A stretch of 64,000 nt of DNA from Fulvia fulva (taxonomy: Eukaryota > Ascomycota > Dothideomycetes > Mycosphaerellales > Mycosphaerellaceae): contig NC_063013.1 of the NCBI RefSeq assembly GCF_020509005.1, positions 186,001 through 250,000 on the forward strand, given 5' to 3'. Shown piece by piece: positions 51,535 to 61,228 of this stretch; positions within the stretch are counted from its first letter, which is position 1; each line of letters begins with the position of its first letter. Position numbers and translations under genes: made by a program. The notes beneath the pieces are model-generated. The model saw only the letters and a program-made list of their open reading frames with translations. It ran no database searches and had not been told where the DNA came from.

Positions 51535-54075
51535 ATGAACTTGAATCAACAACAGCAAGAGGCCAGAGATACAGTTCATGTCAGGTTTGATCACTGCGCT
51601 CCTGGTCTACCACGTCCGTACCGAATCGGTACTGGTGTGAATCTGAAGCTGGACGCTGGTCTGTGGCTCTTGCACACAAAAACGCAAGCGAGGTGCAATC
51701 ATCTACGTTTAAAGCCAGTCGTGCAAGACTTTCGTACCCAGAAAAGTGACGTTCTGACCTTCACAGCGGTTCTTTTCGACCGCTCTGACTGTCGAAACAT
51801 CTATGCCAAGCTAGACTGGCAGCACGACTTCCGGACTGCAACTCTGAGAGATCTGTTCTCTACGGCAGAGCTCACCGAAGCCACTCAGACCGGCAAGAGA
51901 CTCGTTATACTTGTGAGGATTGGCTGGATCTGGGATTCAGCCGCTCGATGGCATTCTGTGTTGGAGGAATTCCAGCCGTCCGTGCAATTCTGGACTCCCG
52001 ACGCACACAACCCAAGAGAAGATCGCCGTGAGGAGCCGGAGGAAGTGCCACCGAGACAAGCAAGTCATCCTGATATCTCTGCCACGGCTGTCTTGCACAT
52101 TAAGATCCCACCGAAAGGACCATGCCAGGTATCATATCACGGAATCGGCGAACAAGCCAAAGTGGATTCCGATCAGCACATGTCACTTCTCTACGGCCGT
52201 TGGGGGCTGCCAAAGCTTACGTTCCAGAAGGATACACCGCTTCCAGGAGTGGGACTCAGCGATCCGAAGACGCCTCTGCACCTTGCGGTTCGCCTCATCA
52301 ACCAGCTGCAGCTCATGGGGCTTGATCAGGTCACTTTGCCAGCTCATGTCCGCATCGATCTAGCCTCATGCGAAGTGACTGCGACTCGAATCAAGACCGC
52401 GATTCGTTATGCACTTGACCAGACGAAGCAGAGGTTCGACCACGGGAAGGCAAAAGATGACCTGACCAGAACCAAGCGTCTATTCGAGAGTGGGTCGAGC
52501 AACGATTGGAAGGTCGAGCTCTGGGTCTTGCCACAGGGACATGATGTGATGACCTTCCACGCCTACGAAGGTACCTCTCTGGCGAACTTTTGTATGCCGG
52601 GTTGGGAAGGACATGGTCTCTACATGGAGGCGCACATCGTTCCCGCAGATATCCACTACACTCTGCAAAGCGAAGTGCCTGCACCGCCAAAAACGGTCGA
52701 TCAAGAGGAAAGCGAGGGGAGCGAGTCGTCTGATGCATCTGCAGAGATCGACGCCAACACTGTCGACCTGTATGGGTACGATGGGGACGCTACCGGGGTC
52801 GAGAACTTCCGGTATCAGCAACGGCTCGGACCAGCACGTCTTGACTGGCCCACCACGTACTTCGAGTACTTTCTGTATGTCGACCTGATCCCTTCATCTG
52901 GCCGTTCAGAAACTGCGGACGGCGAATCGGGTACTACTTCTAGCATGCAAAGGGCTACGCTTCAGGCCATTCTCAACAAGAGACACACCGTCGATGACTA
53001 CGACAACCGTGAGACACAACACTTAACAGTGGCAGATGGAAGTCACAGTTCGACCGACGTTCCAGACATCATCTACTATCTCGGCATCAATGTCATCAAT
53101 AGTCTCCATGCACTGAGTCTTGACGATGTCCAGATCCCTCCGATTCTGATGAGAACATCCCAGCCAGCGTCCTTGACTACATCGAGTGTTTTTCGACGAA
53201 TCTTCGACGCACTGGAATCTCCGGCGGGCCTGACTCAGGAGGCTGAGGATGCCTTGAGTCGTCTCTTCCACAATGAAATCAAGCAGAAGTGGCGCCTACA
53301 GCTCTGGTACTTGCCACAAGGCGAGGGAAGTACAGTCATGTACGTTCCTAGAGAGATCAGCTGGAATCAGCTATTGGTTGAGAGCGACCATACACTGTAT
53401 CTTGAGGCTCATGCGATACCAGTCGTCAGAGATGAGGACGAGCAGACTATATCAACGCCCGAGAAGAAGATCGACAAGGGCAAAGGTCGCGCTACTGTGG
53501 CTGATCTTATGGAGGATGAAGATGAATTAGATGCGGATGATGGACTTTCTGGTGCTACAGGAGGCAACGACATGGACGGCTGGAGCAGCTTCGAGAAGAA
53601 AATTGACAAGAGCAAAGGCCGTGCCCTTGACGTGGATGTCACACGAGGCGAGGATGGAGCAAATGCGGACCAAGAATCTGCTGGCAACGGAGGGTGGACT
53701 GACAATTCGTATGTCGCACAATGGCCGCAAGATGATGCTCGCTCCAATCCAGAAGATGTCGATGGGCTCAGCAATGCCTTGGGCACCGCGAATCTTTCCG
53801 ACAGCCAGCAGGAGATGAATCATCCCGACTTCCAGCGTGCCATAGAGAAGTCGCTCCAGGATCAACACCCGCAGAATAATTCACAGAGGCCAAGCCCGTC
53901 GCCGCGCATACTTGACCTACCCGAGGGCAGTGCCGCCGCTGAACGACGCAGACTGAGGGAGGATAGAGAAGCGAATAACGTCATCGATGAAGCACTGGAA
54001 CAGAACGTCGATGAAACGCTTGGAGCGAACTTCTATCAGGACGGGGAGGAGGAGGGCAATTGGGATGAGGAATGA
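51535..54075 (+). CDS. Modular hypothetical protein, family member 4 (module A + two module B) with UIM-like motif
   Basis: Single exon; 846 residues from ATG 51535 (MNLNQQQQEARD, AAGATGA context); the frame is open further upstream. Module A is at about 51770-51925 (AVLFDRSDCRNIYAKLDW, LRDLF, AELTEA). Module B copy 1 is at 52276-52644 (LHLAVRLI, RTKRLFESG, DWKVELWVLPQ, LYMEAHIVP). Copy 2 is at 53077-53421 (YLGINVINSL, LSRLFHNE, KWRLQLWYLPQ, LYLEAHAIP). The ~210-residue acidic tail contains a twice-repeated EKKIDKxKGRA element and HPDFQRAIEKSLQDQ, which fits the A-x-x-x-S core of a ubiquitin-interacting motif. There is no membrane segment. The function is unknown; a scaffold or adaptor is a guess from modularity. 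Confidence 0.68.
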   Translation: MNLNQQQQEARDTVHVRFDHCAPGLPRPYRIGTGVNLKLDAGLWLLHTKTQARCNHLRLKPVVQDFRTQKSDVLTFTAVLFDRSDCRNIYAKLDWQHDFRTATLRDLFSTAELTEATQTGKRLVILVRIGWIWDSAARWHSVLEEFQPSVQFWTPDAHNPREDRREEPEEVPPRQASHPDISATAVLHIKIPPKGPCQVSYHGIGEQAKVDSDQHMSLLYGRWGLPKLTFQKDTPLPGVGLSDPKTPLHLAVRLINQLQLMGLDQVTLPAHVRIDLASCEVTATRIKTAIRYALDQTKQRFDHGKAKDDLTRTKRLFESGSSNDWKVELWVLPQGHDVMTFHAYEGTSLANFCMPGWEGHGLYMEAHIVPADIHYTLQSEVPAPPKTVDQEESEGSESSDASAEIDANTVDLYGYDGDATGVENFRYQQRLGPARLDWPTTYFEYFLYVDLIPSSGRSETADGESGTTSSMQRATLQAILNKRHTVDDYDNRETQHLTVADGSHSSTDVPDIIYYLGINVINSLHALSLDDVQIPPILMRTSQPASLTTSSVFRRIFDALESPAGLTQEAEDALSRLFHNEIKQKWRLQLWYLPQGEGSTVMYVPREISWNQLLVESDHTLYLEAHAIPVVRDEDEQTISTPEKKIDKGKGRATVADLMEDEDELDADDGLSGATGGNDMDGWSSFEKKIDKSKGRALDVDVTRGEDGANADQESAGNGGWTDNSYVAQWPQDDARSNPEDVDGLSNALGTANLSDSQQEMNHPDFQRAIEKSLQDQHPQNNSQRPSPSPRILDLPEGSAAAERRRLREDREANNVIDEALEQNVDETLGANFYQDGEEEGNWDEE

Positions 54076-54658
54076 GACAATGCGAAAGGTGAAGGTGACA
54101 GGGAGGATGTGGATGAGGATCAGTGAGATGAAGATGAAGACGAAAGATGATGCAAGCGACATTTGATGAGACACAGCCTCTGGCTGGTCATGGACGATTC
54201 GATAAGGCAGTTTGTACTGAAACGTTGTAAATTTTTGCTCTGTCGTTTGATCAGTATAAAAATATTTAGATAAACCGACAAATACTGCCCTCCATTCAAG
54301 TCGCAAAGTTGTGGACCTTTGGACTCATGATCAGGGGGAAATGTATGCCAAGAGCCACAAGCTAACGACAGCAAGCTGTCTCGTCAGCAAATCGATGGGC
54401 TCTACAGAAGGATACGGCTCGTCTTCAACGTGAACATCTGGTTCAGCCAGTGATGCATGCTGGAGTCTGTTGGCAGACAGGAAGAGAACGACGAGTGAGC
54501 TCAGAATGCCAGCCTTCCTTTGTAAGATCACGCTCAGCTATGAAAGGCTAGTCACGGGGGATTCAATCGAGCAATATAGACGAAGCAGTGGAAATATGAA
54601 TGCAAATGTTGCTTTTTGACACTGAGGTAGGACCACTATGGGTCTTACACTCCTTAAC
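54076..54658. other. Convergent intergenic region, nothing recognised
   Basis: About 580 bp between member 4 and the first gene of the small tandem pair. It is locally AT-richer near 54230-54290. No gene is supported. Confidence 0.35.
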
Positions 54659-55596
54659 TCATCGTTGAAGTGACAACCATACAACAGGATTGGGTATCTT
54701 CGCCGCACAGCAAACTCCCATGACGCCGCGCAAAAGGCACAAAGTCATCCGCATATCGAATTCGCAACCTTCAACCACGTTCTCGTTCTCTAACTCGACA
54801 TCGTTCATCTCCTCGTCGCCCTCATTCCCACCGCGTCGCAGACTTGCAGTCCCAGCACCCATGTCACTCGGACCTTGACCTGCCTGATCGGCCTGTGGCA
54901 CGGCCGAAGGAGAGAGATTAGGGTCTGCGGACGCAACGTCGGCTCCGAAGCGATCCACTCGAAGGGTGCGCGGCTCTCCGCCGTCTAGGGAGGCTCGACG
55001 CTTGGTGCCACGAGGTGGCTCGGGAGAAGTAGAAGATGGCGAACCGCGCTTGCGACCGGTAGCACGCTTGGCGAAATTACTGATGCCGTTGGCCATGCGG
55101 CGTGCAGTTGACGGTGGAGCCAGTAATGATGAAGTAGAAGTTGGGGCGGCAGTGGTGCTGGCATCGGCGCCGTTGCTCGAGTCGCCCTGCTCTTGAGAAC
55201 CTACCTGTGCTGCCAGTCGAGCCCCTGGGATTTGCAGGCGGACCATCAGCGAGCAAGTCGCTGTGGCGACTCGAGAAGTGGTGGAGAGTCGAGGTTGCTG
55301 GGCAGGTGGGTCGATGACGGGATCTGCGTACAGCTGGAGCAGTCCCAGAGCCGCGGCGGTCTCGCCCTCCTACTCGACATCAATATGCGAGCCTGATTGA
55401 AAGAGATTGACTATCATGCTTACCACAGCTCAGCGCCAGGTCCTGCAACGGCCCTCCTTGGATTGGTGCCACGAGCAGGAAGGCCGTCAATCCAGACACC
55501 ATGGCCCACGTGCTGAAAGTCGCGTGTTGCGCTGTTGTTGCGAACGAACGCTGTAGTGTATGTCGGAGTACCAGCGGGAACACCGTTGGTAGACAT
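54659..55596 (-). pseudogene. Small tandem paralogue 1, apparently frame-disrupted at the exon junction
   Basis: Exon 1 (55596-55424) encodes MSTNGVPAG, then TRDFQHVGHGVWIDGLPARG, closely parallel to exon 1 of paralogue 2 (TRNFHHPGHGIYYEGLPPPG). It ends at the same phase-2 GTAAGC donor. Exon 2 coding sequence (from about 55369 to 54659) is parallel too: ALGLLQLYADPV, PRLSTTSR, FAKRATGRK, EPPRGTKRRAS. But the only good acceptor (GAGTAG at 55370) would enter exon 2 in the wrong phase, and the part matching WKAESTKEKQQ of paralogue 2 is missing. A small deletion at the acceptor is the simplest explanation. If another acceptor exists the gene could be intact. No known domain. Confidence 0.5.
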
Positions 55597-56365
55597 GTTG
55601 GCCGATGTCTGACTGTCAGGATGATTGTGGTGTTTGTGTCCTCTCAAAGTCGCAGAAGTGCGGTTTTGTGCGCAGTGTGGGTCGCGGCTGACGTAAAAAG
55701 GTGGCCTTGGCATGCAAAAGCTTCGGTTGATGTCGAGTGAATATCATGGTCTTCCACCAGAAGCCCACTAAAACTTTGGGCATACAGAGTGCAAGAAAGA
55801 GTAAAGAGTATATAGAGATTTACAGCAGGATGATGGCGATCATGGCCCGGTGAAATGTGTACGACTATATATGTAAGCTTAGGACTGTACACAAAGCCGT
55901 ATGATAGAGGCAAACGTAGCATCTTCTGTCACACTGTCTCCACGATACACCAGAACAAGCGAGTTAGCCGAGATGGAAACGTATAGCACAGTTTGCGACT
56001 CCCGCAGAATCGCCTCGATTCTATCAGCCTTTGTCCGTATCTTTAGATCACCCCAGTGGTCAGACGGACCAGATTCCCTCGTCGTCAACCCTTCAAATTG
56101 TGTACTGCGGGACTTCGACGAAACATATCGGGGACTCCGTCAAGTCGGGGATCATGACCTGGACGGGTTGATGTGCTTCCCTTTATGTTCATAGCGAGAC
56201 TATTCACATGTCCCACTCGACTCGTAGACTACACGACTCATGCCTTGAGCTATACTGCTGCTCATGACCATCTACATGGGGTATCATCGCTGCGAACCAA
56301 GCTCTTAGAGCGCCGTACAACTATTGAACCGTCATCGCTGACATGCCTTCCGTGATTTCTCAATC
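55597..56365. promoter_or_regulatory. Intergenic between the tandem paralogues
   Basis: About 770 bp, including the promoter of paralogue 1 and the terminator of paralogue 2. No gene is recognised. Confidence 0.35.
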
Positions 56366-57304
56366 TCAAGAATCATTACTGTCTCTCATCGACTCGCCAT
56401 CCTCCATTCCCTCATCACTCTCTCCCTCACCGCGTCTCTGGCCCACAACTCCACGACTTGAGCCTCCCCCACCCTGACCTGAAGCACCAGCCGGAGTCAT
56501 GCCTGGTGGGTAACCATCGACCTCCCACACCATCGGACCACCCGACCTGTCGACCGGAAGAGTCTCGCGGTCTTCCTTGACCTTGTCTCGAGACTTGTTC
56601 GCCAAGTACGGGCTGCCATTGTCGCTGTAGCGCAATGGTGGAAGTGCTCCGGTGGGACTGGTAAATGCAGGACGCTTGGTGTCACGTCCTGGCTCGGGAG
56701 ATGAAGTTGAAGATGTCGAGTCAGGCTTGCGGCCAGTGGCGCGCTTGGCGAGATCGCTGACCTTGTTGGGGAAGCGCTGAGTCCTTGAAGGGGGAGCTGG
56801 CGCGGGCGAATTTGAAGTAGGATCTTGGGGAGCTGGAGCTGTACCATCCGCGTCGTCTGATGCATCGACCTGCTCCTGCTCGGCTGTCTGCCCGTCCAAG
56901 CGAGTCTTTGGGACTCGAAGACGGCCCATGAGAGAGCGAGCGGTACGAATGCGCAGCATAAGAGAGCGTCGAGGCTGCTCTGAGGATGTCGCAGACGGAG
57001 CGTACACAACAGGAGCTTGCTGCAGTTGGACCAGCGCTTCAGCAGCATCGAATCGGGCCTGCTGCTTCTCCTTGGTGCTCTCGGCCTTCCTAGTATGCGT
57101 TAGGACATTGCCGAGTCATCTACGTGGATCGGGGTTCGCTTACCATGCTGCGGCATCAGGGCCGATCAAGCCTGTTGAGTAGGGTGCTCCTGGGGGAGGG
57201 AGTCCTTCATAGTAGATACCATGGCCGGGGTGATGGAAGTTGCGAGTAGTGCAGTTGGCTTCGGCGTACTGGCGAGTGACCTTGACACGATTGGACGACG
57301 ACAT
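56366..57304 (-). CDS. Small tandem paralogue 2, hypothetical basic/disordered protein
   Basis: Exons 57304-57144 and 57089-56366; the 54-bp intron (GTAAGC to ACTAG) joins in frame to 294 residues. The N-terminal ~55 residues form a compact conserved segment (CTTRNFHHPGHGIYYEGLPPPG), followed by a helical Lys/Glu/Gln stretch. Then comes a long Pro/Ser/Thr-rich basic region with KVSDLAKRATGRK and PEPGRDTKRPA, also present in paralogue 1. The C-terminus is Gly-rich and acidic. The KRATGRK/TKR runs could be nuclear-localisation signals. I recognise no family. A duplicated in-frame ATG upstream (57388) is less likely as the start. Confidence 0.65.
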
Positions 57305-58579
57305 GTTGCTGGCGATGTGTCGAGTCTTGGTGAGTTGGAGTACAAAGTCAAGGAGGGAGGAAGGAAGGAATTGGGAATCCGTTCCCATCGTGGATCCCGC
57401 CTGATGTAGAAAAGTAGCCTTGGCACGCTGAAACTTCGGCTGAAGTGAATATGGTATTTTTCAGCTGGAGAATCGACAGCGGAGCTTATCACTCTGCGAG
57501 CCTCCATCAAGACGCTGTAGGTGGGACACCGTCGTTATGTCTTGCGTATATACGTAGTAGGAGAAAGAGAATATACAAAACCGATAAGATGATCAACGAA
57601 AGGTCATGCTGTGCCTGCTTATGTGTCTGAGCTGGAAGACACAAAGCTGGCCAGAGGCAAACGCAGCATCTTTGTCCCTACCTTCGCCAAGCTTCTTGCA
57701 TTCGCGCGGTAACGCTAGAGCAAGCACCATAGCACTCTTGGTGGAGCAGTCGACATGCGCGCATCAGTGTCCCTTTCGAGTACCGACATCGAGATCATAA
57801 CTTGACCATGCCTTCTGATGAGGCTGCATCTTCTGCGCAGTAGAAGCATCCAGACGAGGCCATGCCATGACCCATTTCTCCTTACCCCCCTGCACACCTG
57901 CCCTTCGTCTCGCCACACTTGGTTCTTCGACACAGTCGGCGTGAAACTTCCTTGTGCTCCTCAACGTCCTCATTCACATTCCACTCCATGCCCACGGCAT
58001 ATCACACGCTCATGTTCTTCTCGTGTACATTACTCAACTGCTTCGCAGTCCTATCTGGTGTCTAAGGTCTAGACTCACCACTGTTGCTTCTGCTTCTCTG
58101 CTGCGAATTCGGTGCCTTGGTGTGGTTCTTGTCTAGCGATTCTGGGGTTGGGGGAGAGGGATCTTGGGAGTTGAGATGTTGTAGTCAGTTGTTCGTGCTG
58201 ATTTTGATGGAGGGCAGAGTGCTTTGGTCTAGATGTTGGAGTCGTCAAGGTTTGCAGAGAATGTACTGACGGCCATAATGGAGCTTCAGGTTATCTGCAG
58301 AGCTCTGCAAAGCTGCAAACGATAATGTATACCACCACACTCGTCGATCTTTGCCGCTCTGCAAGGGCGTGGTATCAATTGGTCAGGCTGAGGCTCTGGT
58401 GTTCAATGCTGCGATGACGGCCTGGAGGGCATGCGAAGAAGTTCAAGGTCATTCCTCGGTATCTAGATCTATAGGCTCTTGCAGCCATCTTGCTCACAGT
58501 AGCAGCTCCCCTCGCCGAAGCGACCACACGCACCCGCTCAAACGCTTTCAAGTAACAGTGACAACATGAAGATGGCCTC
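57305..58579. other. Intergenic, 1.3 kb, no supported gene
   Basis: Only short frames without features occur. The right end is the 3' side of the MFS gene. Confidence 0.35.
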
Positions 58580-60289
58580 TCAAGGCTCACGATCTCGCCT
58601 CTCGCCCCTTGCAGCCTTCAGCATCTCGACCTTCTCAGATCTGATGCACCAAAGAGCCCACACAACACCAACCATCGACGAGACAAGAGTGATCCAGTAT
58701 GCACTCGAGTAGCATTCCCTACCATCGTCGCAGACACGTTCGCTGCCAGTGCCTTCTGGGTTCTCCTTGAAGACCGAGTGCTTGTCCAAGTTCGAGCCGT
58801 AAGCAAGATTGTAGATATTTCCACTCACGACCGGCGCCCAGGTCATACATCCCCAGTTGATGCCGAGTCCTTTCGCGCCGAAGGCGTCTGCTACCAGAGC
58901 AGGGAAGACACCAAAGAGCATGCCGTAGGCGACTCCGGTCAGGCCGGAAAGCCAGTAGAGGTGGTGTGGGTCTTCGAGGTTGAGGGCGACGCACTGTGCG
59001 GCGACGAAGAGTGAAGCGCTCGCCACCAGGGTCCAGAATCTTGAAGCGTGGTTGTGGATGAGCCAGTCTGAACCAATGCCGCTCGCGAGACGGCCCAGGA
59101 AGGAGCAAAATGACAAGATGCTCACGTGTGTAAGCTGGCGCTTCATGATGAACTCCCGGCTTGCGCTGTCATCCCAGTGATGCCATAGCGAACGAGCGTT
59201 GTTACCGATGTTGTTGATAGTCATCAGTCCGACACCGCAGAGAAGTGCCAACATGACGAAGAGCTGCCAGAATTTGGGTGTTCGAGCCAGTTCCCAGCCT
59301 GTAATTTCAGATCGATGTAGAGCATGGAATGGGTTCTTGGGCTCTGGCATGGCGTCTACAAAGTCGCCTGGTCCATCCTCAGAGTCGGAGGAGACAAGCG
59401 AAGACGCCTCCGAATTCTCTTCTCCTGGTGCTCTGCTCTTGCTCCCCGGCCTCTTGTGTGAGCCTCTCGTGCTCTTCGTGCTTGTTCGATGTAGTCGGGT
59501 GCTTGCGATCGAGTCGTTCCTCTTTGCAGTCCTTTCGTCATCTTCCGGTACTACACCATATGCCCCGGACCCGTCTCCTGGAGTTGGCACAATCCGCAGA
59601 AATATCATCCCAAACAGTGTCATAGCTGTAGTGCCGTACGCTAGCAGCTTGAGATATCCGCTTGTGTCTCCGGGAAAGAGGTACGCAGCAAGTGTGGTGT
59701 AGAAAAAGGCGCTCAGACCGAAAGCACTGAGCGGAAATGCCGTCGCAGTACCTCTATGACTTGGCCAATTGCTCGCGCTCGCTTTGATTGCAGCACTGAA
59801 AGCTGTGCAGCCTCCCATACCCGTCATCAATGCGAAGAAGCATAGCATTGGCACACCCATACTGCCGGCACCATTGTCGTACGCGCTCTTCAGTGGAAAG
59901 TAGCCCAGTGACAAGCAGACACAGCCCATCGCAACTCCCCATCTTGGCCCCCGTGAATCGATCAAAATGCCTCCCGGTATGCCCATTGCGTACATGCCGA
60001 TGTTCCCAAAGTTCCCAATCAGGTTCGTTTGCGTCGCTGTGAGCTGCAATCGTTCGGCGAACTGAGGTGCCCATGCTGAGAAGCCATAGTTGGTCCCGCA
60101 GCTCAGTGCAATGGTCGTCGCTGCGATGGAGGCAAGGATTCGTGCCGTGCGATGCTGCCGCTCGGCATTCAAAGGAGCACGCATGCTGTCTGTCGTTTCG
60201 GCGGTGGTAGCGACCGAAGAACGTCGTCGGGAAGGTTCATCGGGGTAAGAGGTGGAAAGATCACCTTTCGGTGTTGGTGGAGTCGGCAT
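58580..60289 (-). CDS. MFS transporter, nodulin-like/MCH1-type
   Basis: Single exon, 569 residues with about 12 membrane helices: six before and six after a cytoplasmic loop of ~110 residues (roughly 250-360) rich in Ser, Lys and Arg. The first helix reads ALSCGTNYGFSAWAPQFAERL. The segment HRGTATAFPLSAFGLSAFFYTT matches the signature of the nodulin-like fungal MFS group that includes yeast YMR155W and Mch1. In the second half, RLASGIGSDW is the MFS cytoplasmic-loop motif, and GINWGCMTWAPVVSGNIYN is typical of the group's helix 11. The substrate is unknown; yeast Mch1 is a monocarboxylate-transporter homologue without proven transport. The loop Ser clusters suggest regulation by phosphorylation (inference). 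Confidence 0.85.
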   Translation of the reverse strand: MPTPPTPKGDLSTSYPDEPSRRRSSVATTAETTDSMRAPLNAERQHRTARILASIAATTIALSCGTNYGFSAWAPQFAERLQLTATQTNLIGNFGNIGMYAMGIPGGILIDSRGPRWGVAMGCVCLSLGYFPLKSAYDNGAGSMGVPMLCFFALMTGMGGCTAFSAAIKASASNWPSHRGTATAFPLSAFGLSAFFYTTLAAYLFPGDTSGYLKLLAYGTTAMTLFGMIFLRIVPTPGDGSGAYGVVPEDDERTAKRNDSIASTRLHRTSTKSTRGSHKRPGSKSRAPGEENSEASSLVSSDSEDGPGDFVDAMPEPKNPFHALHRSEITGWELARTPKFWQLFVMLALLCGVGLMTINNIGNNARSLWHHWDDSASREFIMKRQLTHVSILSFCSFLGRLASGIGSDWLIHNHASRFWTLVASASLFVAAQCVALNLEDPHHLYWLSGLTGVAYGMLFGVFPALVADAFGAKGLGINWGCMTWAPVVSGNIYNLAYGSNLDKHSVFKENPEGTGSERVCDDGRECYSSAYWITLVSSMVGVVWALWCIRSEKVEMLKAARGERRDREP

Positions 60290-61228
60290 ACGTTATCGTT
60301 TGCGTCCCCTGTCGTAAGCTCGCAGGGTCGTGCTCACAAGGAGGGAGGCGTCCGAGATTGTGGAATCTTGTGCTCAGGTACGAAGCGGAGACTTCGTGAA
60401 TAGGAGATATCGGTGTCAAGCAAGCCAAGAGGGTGGAGAAGACATTGCTTAAGAGCAATCCTGCCCTTGTGAATACCTACAAGCGCATGATTGCAACAGG
60501 TGGGAGCTGATCATCAGAGGTGTTTCTGTCGCGAATGGCCGAGATAGGCACGCTCGGCAGGCGCGATCAGGCCCGAAAGCTTATCTCGGCAAACGGCATG
60601 GCACCCCTGTCAGCGGGAAGAATGATTCTCCAGCAGGAAAGAACGAGGGAACGCGTCGTTGACCTTCAAAATCAACAACAACTACATATGTACTCGCAAA
60701 TACATCCAACACGATGCCTTCATCCCGCCGAGCCAATATGCCGCAACGCCTGTTCATGTTCAGATCGTCGCTCTGAATGTCAAACATCGCCGCTTTGGAC
60801 ACATCGACCACCACTTGTCACCATCGGCCACAGGCTGTGAGCGTGTATTGAGAACAACACTTTCAAGGAGATCCGCACACGCTGTCTACGGAAATCGCTA
60901 TCCTGAAGCAAGTATCGATCACTTCTATCCTGGATCATGGCTGGATCTGGTGTTGCCAAGGACAACAAGACAGGAATGAAAGGTGAGAGGGCGGCTCTGC
61001 CCTCTTTGTGGCTGATGCCGTCAATGTCGCACAGTTTTGCAAGGCGCAGCCAAGCTTCAGCATCGAGACAGACACACAGTCCGCCCTCGAACAGGATGTC
61101 AGTCTGTATTCTCGGCGCTCAGCTATCTTGCGGAGTGTACTCGCGGTTTCACCAGGGGACTCTGGACCTTCCACCTTCTTTGTCCATCGGCAAAGACGTG
61201 AACACGGCTTCCTTTTGTGTGAAGATCA
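60290..61228. promoter_or_regulatory. Divergent intergenic region between the MFS gene and the second HET locus
   Basis: About 940 bp with overlapping short frames on both strands; none is supported. The promoters of both neighbours must lie here. Confidence 0.35.
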
